DNA from: UM-FILTER-42-9 sp038063775
GTDB taxonomy: Bacteria > Patescibacteriota > Minisyncoccia > Moranbacterales > UBA2206
Direction of reading: 5' to 3'
DNA: 17,167 nt
NCBI GenBank assembly: GCA_038063775.1
Contig: JBBTUK010000019.1
Span: forward strand, 1-17,167
Shown in pieces: positions 12,993-17,167 of this stretch. Position 1 is the stretch's first letter. Every line of letters begins with the position of its first letter. The notes under the pieces are model-generated. The model saw nothing but the letters and a program-made list of their open reading frames with translations. It did not search any database and was not told where the DNA came from. Made by a program: the position numbers and the translations under genes.

Positions 12993-13724
12993 TTACCACT
13001 TTTTTATTCCGATGATAGTTATTCCCGCCTCTATGGGATCTTTCCTGTCCCGCCGTTGAGAAAAAAGATGGGAAGTTTCATAGGTACATTCCGGTGATGT
13101 ATAAACATGCCGAACCCCGCTCATACGGAGCTGATCCCCAATGATCCCCTTGAGATCAACGAGGTATTTTCCAGATTTGTCGCCTTTTTCTTTTACGTAG
13201 TGCTTGGGATATTCTCTGAATAAGCTTAACGCAGATTCTCCAAATTCATAACATTTTCCGCATATTGAAGGCCCGATAGTGGCCCTCAGGGTTTTCCTGC
13301 GAACTTCCATTTCCTCCGCCATTTTTCTTACAGCCTTAAGGATAATTTTTTTCGTAACTCCTTGATAGCCGGCATGAATAGCCGCAATGACTGGATTTTT
13401 TCCGGAGGTTTCTCCCGCAAGCAAAACGGAAGGGCAATCGGCATAAGTTATCCCTATAAATATGCCTTTTCTTGAGGTAATCAGTCCATCCACTTTTTCT
13501 CTGAAATTAACGCTGGATTTCTCATTCAAAATCATTATATTGTTTCCGTGAACCACTGTCGGTATGAACAGTTCTGCTCCGGGAATCGCCACATACAAAT
13601 ATTTCATGAACTTATTTCGATTGTCGGCTCCGCCATTGGAAGTCAGTTTCATGTCGCCATTGTAGATGGTTGAAGCCATGGCAATTATCGGCTCCTTGCA
13701 AGGAAAAATAAGCGGTGAGCTCAT
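12993..13724 (-). CDS. pgeF: PgeF/YfiH family multicopper-type oxidoreductase (laccase domain)
   Basis: The PgeF (YfiH, DUF152) family has been described as polyphenol oxidase, purine nucleoside phosphorylase-like, and an editing enzyme in peptidoglycan precursor synthesis. The 243-aa protein has the metal-site residues H59 ('PTVVHGNN'), C97 ('TYADCPSVLL') and H117 ('AAIHAGYQGV'). It also has the family motifs 'IGPSICGKCYEFG' and 'SPECTYETSHLFSQRRD'. The length is usual. It has the best ribosome binding site of the window, AGGAGG (plus 13732-13737), 7 nt before the ATG. The promoter's -35 lies in the end of the neighbouring inverted-repeat element. Downstream lies copy 3 of that element, and no terminator with a U-run is seen. 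Confidence 0.92.
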   Translation of the reverse strand: MSSPLIFPCKEPIIAMASTIYNGDMKLTSNGGADNRNKFMKYLYVAIPGAELFIPTVVHGNNIMILNEKSSVNFREKVDGLITSRKGIFIGITYADCPSVLLAGETSGKNPVIAAIHAGYQGVTKKIILKAVRKMAEEMEVRRKTLRATIGPSICGKCYEFGESALSLFREYPKHYVKEKGDKSGKYLVDLKGIIGDQLRMSGVRHVYTSPECTYETSHLFSQRRDRKDPIEAGITIIGIKKW

Positions 13725-13731
13725 TTTGTAA

Positions 13732-13746
13732 CCTCCTAGTATTATA
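13732..13746 (-). promoter_or_regulatory. Strong pgeF Shine-Dalgarno with a TATAAT just upstream
   Basis: On the minus strand AGGAGG (plus 13732-13737) precedes the pgeF ATG by 7 nt and fixes the start. A TATAAT (plus 13741-13746) lies directly upstream, but without a fitting -35 and too close to the ribosome binding site to be the main promoter. Confidence 0.8.
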
Positions 13747-13777
13747 TAAAGTTGTAAAAAAGCTATTTAGTTTAAGC

Positions 13778-13806
13778 ACTTTACACCATTTTTAAAAGAA
13801 AGTCAA
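13778..13806 (-). promoter_or_regulatory. Candidate pgeF promoter, -35 in the element end
   Basis: On the minus strand TTGACT (plus 13801-13806) is followed after 17 nt by TAAAGT (plus 13778-13783). The -35 overlaps the terminal TCAA of inverted-repeat element copy 4. The predicted leader is about 47 nt. Confidence 0.5.
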
Positions 13807-13946
13807 CCCCGTAGTAGATTTTAGGCTTTTGTAATAATATCCGGGTAATATCTACTGGATATCTATTTAAGTAAAATTTCTTTTTATTCTTCCTTGTATA
13901 TTTAGCCCACCTTGGCGGAACTGCCGAAAATTCACTACAGGGTCAA
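13803..13946 (+). repeat. Inverted-repeat element, copy 4 (144 bp)
   Basis: The 5' arm CCCCGTAGTAGATTTTAGGC (13807-13826) and 3' arm GCCGAAAATTCACTACAGGG (13923-13942) pair except at positions 4 (C.A), 10 (A.C), 11 (G.U) and 17 (A.G). Both ends are TCAA (13803-13806, 13943-13946). The interior is AT-rich with no open frame. It fills most of the space between tgt and pgeF. Confidence 0.8.
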
Positions 13947-13969
13947 GTCCCTTGGCTTACTTAAAAAAA

Positions 13970-15067
13970 TTAACAATTCCTGATTTTCTCCATCAATTCT
14001 AAATAAAATTTGAGATTGTGAATGGAGGCCAACCGCATCGCCAGCGGTTCTTTTATGGAGAAAAGGTGCGCCAGATAGGCCTTGGTATAATTTTTGCAAA
14101 GCTCACAACTACATTTTTTGTCCACTGGCGAAAAATCTTGCTTAAACTTGCTGTTCTTTATGTTAATTGTTTCATAAAAACTGGCTTTTTGTATATCTTT
14201 CTTTTTCCAAATAAAAAGACGCCCGTGTCGGCCTTCGCGTGTCGGAATGACGCAATCGAACATATCCCAACCGAGATTCGCGCATCTGACAATGTCTTCT
14301 GGCGTACCGATACCCAGCGCAAAGCGCAGAGAATTTTTCGGAATCAGCTCTGCGGTAAACTTTAATATTTCCCCCATGAAATTTCCTTCGCCGTCCAGAT
14401 GGCGCGCGCCGAACCCATAACCGTCCCAGCTCAAGGCTGGTCCGCCTTTGGCGGAAAAACCAATTTTTATAAGTTCTTCGACACATTTTTTTCTTAAATC
14501 GAAGTGCTCGCCTCCTTGGATAACACAAAATATCAAGGGCCTGTTTTTTTTGCTTATTTTTCTAGCCTTAAGTTGCCGCTTGTATTCGATCATGCATCGC
14601 TCAGCCCATTTTATAGTTCTTTCAACTGCGGATTTTATTTTTTCTTTAGAATAGTGATTAGGCGGCGGATCGTCTAGGACAACCATCATATCCACACCTA
14701 AGTCAAACTGGATCTCTATGGCCTTTTCCGGAGTTAAAATATGCTTTGAACCGTCCAGCGGAGACCTGAATATCACGGCTTCATCCGTGATTTCTCCCAT
14801 CTCGGGATTTTTGTGGATCAAAGAAAAAACTTGGTAGCCGCCGGAGTCGGAAAGCAAAGGCGCGCTCCATTTCATAAATTTATTTATCCCGCCAGCTTTT
14901 TTGATGATTTCCATCCCCGGTTGAAGGTAAAGATGGTAGGTATTCACTACCATTGGACCGACGCCCGCCTCTATGAGGTCCTTTTGTCCGAGCGACCTGG
15001 CAAAGCCGCGCGTCGCGTCAGGCATAAAAAACGGAGAGTTTATTTCTCCGCTCTTTGTCCGTAATTT
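13970..15067 (-). CDS. tgt: tRNA-guanine transglycosylase (5' end lost in gap)
   Basis: Tgt swaps guanine 34 of GUN-anticodon tRNAs for preQ1 (bacteria) as part of queuosine synthesis. 365 residues are readable; roughly the first 15 lie in the N gap. Numbering from the first readable residue, the catalytic acids are D74 ('LSDSGGYQVFS') and the nucleophile D271 ('MFDCVIPTREGRHG'). The zinc site is C319-x-C321-x2-C324-x25-H350. The base-pocket 'DECT' is 'DDPPP' here (132-136), and the usual 'DGYAxGGLAVGE' is 'DGYGFGARHLDGE'. It is preceded by a ten-residue insert 'SAKGGPALSW' (205-214) encoded by palindromic DNA. The enzyme is probably active, but its substrate pocket is divergent. The frame running on upstream through the gap is an artefact. 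Confidence 0.92.
   Translation of the reverse strand, partial: KLRTKSGEINSPFFMPDATRGFARSLGQKDLIEAGVGPMVVNTYHLYLQPGMEIIKKAGGINKFMKWSAPLLSDSGGYQVFSLIHKNPEMGEITDEAVIFRSPLDGSKHILTPEKAIEIQFDLGVDMMVVLDDPPPNHYSKEKIKSAVERTIKWAERCMIEYKRQLKARKISKKNRPLIFCVIQGGEHFDLRKKCVEELIKIGFSAKGGPALSWDGYGFGARHLDGEGNFMGEILKFTAELIPKNSLRFALGIGTPEDIVRCANLGWDMFDCVIPTREGRHGRLFIWKKKDIQKASFYETINIKNSKFKQDFSPVDKKCSCELCKNYTKAYLAHLFSIKEPLAMRLASIHNLKFYLELMEKIRNC
14426..14455 (-). repeat. Palindromic 30-nt in-frame insertion within tgt
   Basis: Two adjacent small palindromes, CCAGC-TCAAG-GCTGG (14426-14440) and TCCGCC-TTT-GGCGGA (14441-14455), together encode ten residues between 'IGF' and 'DGYG' that canonical Tgt proteins lack. 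GGCTGGTCCGCCT (14435-14447) recurs, reversed, inside element copy 3 (12877-12889). Confidence 0.6.
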
Positions 15068-15167
15068 NNNNNNNNNNNNNNNNNNNNNNNNNNNNNNNNN
15101 NNNNNNNNNNNNNNNNNNNNNNNNNNNNNNNNNNNNNNNNNNNNNNNNNNNNNNNNNNNNNNNNNNN
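15068..15167. other. Assembly gap (100 N)
   Basis: Exactly 100 undetermined bases, the usual filler length for a scaffold gap of unknown size. It removes the tgt start, the C-terminus of the DUF11-like gene and whatever lies between them. Confidence 0.98.
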
Positions 15168-16516
15168 CTGTCTATTTTAGCGATGCTGGAAATGACAAAA
15201 TTTTTGTCATTGGCGGTTTCGACCGGAATAACATCTTTGACTTTAATGTTAAAAATCACTTTTCCTTCCCTTCCCGGTTCAAGGTGGGCTAACTCTTTAT
15301 AATCGGATGCTTTCCAGGTTATCGTTTTATTGGAAGGATCGTAGGCGCCCTTGTTATCCAGGCTCAATTTTGTATAATCCAAGGCCGGACTGTCTATTTT
15401 TTCCGTTATAATAACATCCTTCAAACCGATAGTTCCTTCATTTTTGTAATCTATTTCAAATATCAGCGTACCGCCGGCATTGGCGGTCAAGTTGGTCAAA
15501 CCATTCACGCGCTGGGAGATAAATAAAGGTGAGGCTCCGATTTTAGTCGCCGCGCTTTCTTTGTTATAGCTCAAAAATTCTCCGGCCGATGATCCGATGT
15601 CCGCCCGGATAACCTTAACTTCGTCGCGCGCCCCTTCCAGTTTTCCACTGATTACTATTTTTCCCTCCTGTCCCTTGGAAACATGCCCGACATACCAAAT
15701 ATTATTGCTCTCCGAAGCTCTCGGATTCGCCTTGGAAAAAGTAAAGCCTTCCGGATATTCAATTTTTAATTTTACATTTTCAAAATCTTCTTCGTTGGTA
15801 TTTTTATAGCTTATCAGATAATCCAGCGCGTCTCCGCTGGATAATTTCAAAGGAGCCAGAACTTCCAGAATTACCGGAAAAGAAATAATATTAACGCCAA
15901 TCTGATGCTTGGAGACAAACTGGCTGTTGAAATTGGAAGGTTTGTAGCCTAACTCGGCTTTTATGTAAATAAGGCTTCCAGTGGGGCTAAAGGCCTTGCC
16001 GCGAAAAATGATTTTTCCTTCGCTGTATTTGTTTATTTCGCCCAGATCAAATCTGCCGTTGCTGGGGCTCTCCGAAATGAAATTTGGATTGTCTTCCGGC
16101 CGTAAATTATCAGGAAAATTAAGCCGCACAACAGCTTCTTTGAGAGAAACTCGATTATTATTTTTGTAAGACACCTCATAAGTCATCACGTCCCCGCTTC
16201 TGGATTCTTTTGGCCCGCTGATGGTTATGGAAACTTTTTCTTCTCCGAAAGCGCTTTGGTTGAATTTATAGAGTCCAACTGCGCCCCCGACGACAAACAA
16301 AATTCCGATTATCGCAACTAAACCGAAGGCTATCGCTTTTTTTTGTTCTTTGCCAAATCCCGCTTCCTTTTCTTCCCAGGCGTTAATGACTGAAAACTTG
16401 CCCTTGCCCGCATTGTCGGAAGCTGTTGTAGCGTCGTATTCGCTTTTATCGTGCTCGGATAAGTCTTTGTCCTTATCTTTTTTATATAGTTTGTTTTTTA
16501 TATCTGCCAGCGACAT
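15168..16516 (-). CDS. Membrane-anchored DUF11-like repeat protein (3' end lost in gap)
   Basis: I do not recognise a named protein. The readable 449 residues start with a charged, cytoplasmic-looking segment (1-60, rich in K, D and E) and one membrane helix (about 61-83, 'AIAFGLVAIIGILFVVGGAVGLY'). At least three successive extracytoplasmic beta-sandwich-like repeats of about 115 residues follow, each with a pattern like 'SGDxxxYxxxYKNxN' and then a hydrophobic 'P(D/E)x(L/F)' strand. This resembles DUF11/CARDB-like domains of surface proteins. A type II orientation (N-in, C-out) is likely. The start ATG (16514-16516) has no clear Shine-Dalgarno, but a promoter fits upstream. The frame after the gap belongs to tgt, not to this gene. 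Confidence 0.75.
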
Positions 16517-16552
16517 TTTTTGTTGTTTTATTTATATGTTTATTTTGACTCC

Positions 16553-16581
16553 AGTTTATCAAAAATAAGGCTTTTAATCAA
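16553..16581 (-). promoter_or_regulatory. Candidate promoter of the DUF11-like gene
   Basis: On the minus strand TTGATT (plus 16576-16581) and TAAACT (plus 16553-16558) are 17 nt apart, with a start near 16546. It lies just after the recO stop codon. Confidence 0.4.
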
Positions 16582-16589
16582 CTGGGTTC

Positions 16590-17167
16590 TTATTTAACAA
16601 CCCAATCTAAAAATTCTTTCATAACCGCCTGCAAATTGCGAGTATTTTTCCGGTCCGCGCTCAGTTTTACCAAATTTTCAATTTTATTTTTTAAAAATAT
16701 TCTGATAAATTTTATTGATTCATTTTCAATAACAATTTTTCTCCGTTCTCCCTCGGCGCAATTTACGCATAAAATTCCGCCTTGGGCAGCGCTGAAATAG
16801 TTTTTTTCCGGCTTGAGTTTTTTACCGCACAGCACACATTTTTCCACCTCAAAACGATAGCCTGCCTCCGCTAAAAGCTTAAATAAAAAACCTATCATCA
16901 AAATGTCCTTTTTATATTTATCCGCTGCTTGGGCGCTTATTTTTTCAGCACTTTGCAGATATTCCAGTAGTAAGCAAAAAACCGCTCTATCCTCCTCCTG
17001 CTCAGAGATAATTTTTTCTAAAATACCAAAAGAGTAGAAAATGTTACTGAGCGAATCCAGATCAGCTTTTAACCCGGGAAGGTTGTCAATTACGATGGAA
17101 CTGGTGATTTTCCCCATGCCTTTCCCTTTGGCCACAAAAATTTCCGCGTAGGTCAGCGGCTCAAGAT
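16590..17167 (-). CDS. recO: DNA repair protein RecO (5' end outside window)
   Basis: RecO loads RecA onto SSB-coated single-stranded DNA with RecR in the RecFOR pathway and anneals complementary strands. The frame is open to the right edge and reads 'LEPLTYAEIFVAKGKGMGKIT' across the edge region, the linker after the N-terminal OB fold. The true start and OB fold are therefore outside the window, and the in-frame GTG at 17133-17135 is internal. The readable part is the helical C-terminal domain with a zinc-finger set 'CVLC' ... 'CVNC' (near 16830 and 16755), as in Deinococcus-type RecO. About 190 residues are present, compared with 220-250 for the family. Confidence 0.9.
   Translation of the reverse strand, partial: LEPLTYAEIFVAKGKGMGKITSSIVIDNLPGLKADLDSLSNIFYSFGILEKIISEQEEDRAVFCLLLEYLQSAEKISAQAADKYKKDILMIGFLFKLLAEAGYRFEVEKCVLCGKKLKPEKNYFSAAQGGILCVNCAEGERRKIVIENESIKFIRIFLKNKIENLVKLSADRKNTRNLQAVMKEFLDWVVK

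Noticed and set aside
12808..12999. 63-aa open frame on the minus strand between pgeF and the U32 gene
   Set aside because: It runs through inverted-repeat element copy 3; the residues simply translate the arms and the GC-rich interior, and it overlaps the pgeF stop.
9..13946. CRISPR array made by the recurring TAGTAGA/TCACTAC repeats
   Set aside because: The repeats occur as isolated inverted pairs kilobases apart, not as evenly spaced direct repeats, and no cas genes are present.
11169..13946. Inverted-repeat elements as ordinary intrinsic terminators
   Set aside because: The arms are 34-96 nt apart, no U-run follows the 3' arms, and two copies end exactly at start codons; a termination role alone does not explain this.
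16960..16972. CAGTAGTAAGC in recO as another element arm
   Set aside because: Only a short match to GTAGTA, within a conserved coding region and without a partner arm.
17133..17135. GTG as the start of a 181-aa protein at the right edge
   Set aside because: The frame continues upstream to the window edge with RecO-like 'LEPLTYAEIF', so the start lies outside.

Overview
The window looks like a piece of a small-genome candidate-phylum bacterium, most likely Patescibacteria/CPR of the Parcubacteria type. This is inferred from shortened versions of housekeeping proteins (ATP synthase delta of 133 aa, RsmI of 223 aa), mostly weak Shine-Dalgarno sites, an alpha2-type GlyRS, a one-TM DUF11-like surface protein, and AT-rich spacers full of small palindromes. 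No phage, CRISPR, tRNA or rRNA was seen. All genes but one are on the minus strand, so functional order runs right to left. A 100-base run of N (15068-15167) is a scaffold gap; the open frame running through it joins two unrelated genes and is not real.

Right to left on the minus strand: the C-terminal part of recO; a membrane-anchored DUF11-like protein cut by the gap; the gap; tgt lacking its first residues; pgeF; a U32 'peptidase' of the TrhP/YegQ type; then an operon glyS - NIF3-like - M16 peptidase - AI-2E family membrane protein, led by a consensus promoter and a T-box leader. A bidirectional terminator separates this operon from the single plus-strand gene (DUF457/YdjM-like). Next come rsmI - metG - tatD, then the F-type ATP synthase operon atpZ-atpB-atpE-atpF-atpH, which continues past the left edge, presumably into atpA.

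Two things stand out. First, a family of small inverted-repeat elements (four complete copies of 82, 144, 105 and 144 bp, plus a half copy at the left edge) sits in the intergenic regions. The 20-nt arms show compensatory changes and a conserved A.C/G.U pair at positions 10-11, and each complete copy has a 4-nt direct repeat at its ends (CATA or TCAA; one copy has one mismatch). In two copies the CATA overlaps the start codon of the next gene; in two others the end of the element supplies the -35 box of the next gene. Second, the glyS leader is a T-box with a glycine-consistent UGGA tRNA-end contact and a transcription terminator, but there is no room for a canonical Stem I; only a very short one carrying a GGC triplet can be drawn.

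Further points are a 30-nt palindromic in-frame insertion in tgt next to the substrate-binding loop, sharing 13 nt with the interior of one element; a 14-bp tandem repeat inside the U32 gene; and a series of hairpins placed before atp start codons, including one that would hide the ribosome binding site of the first atp gene.
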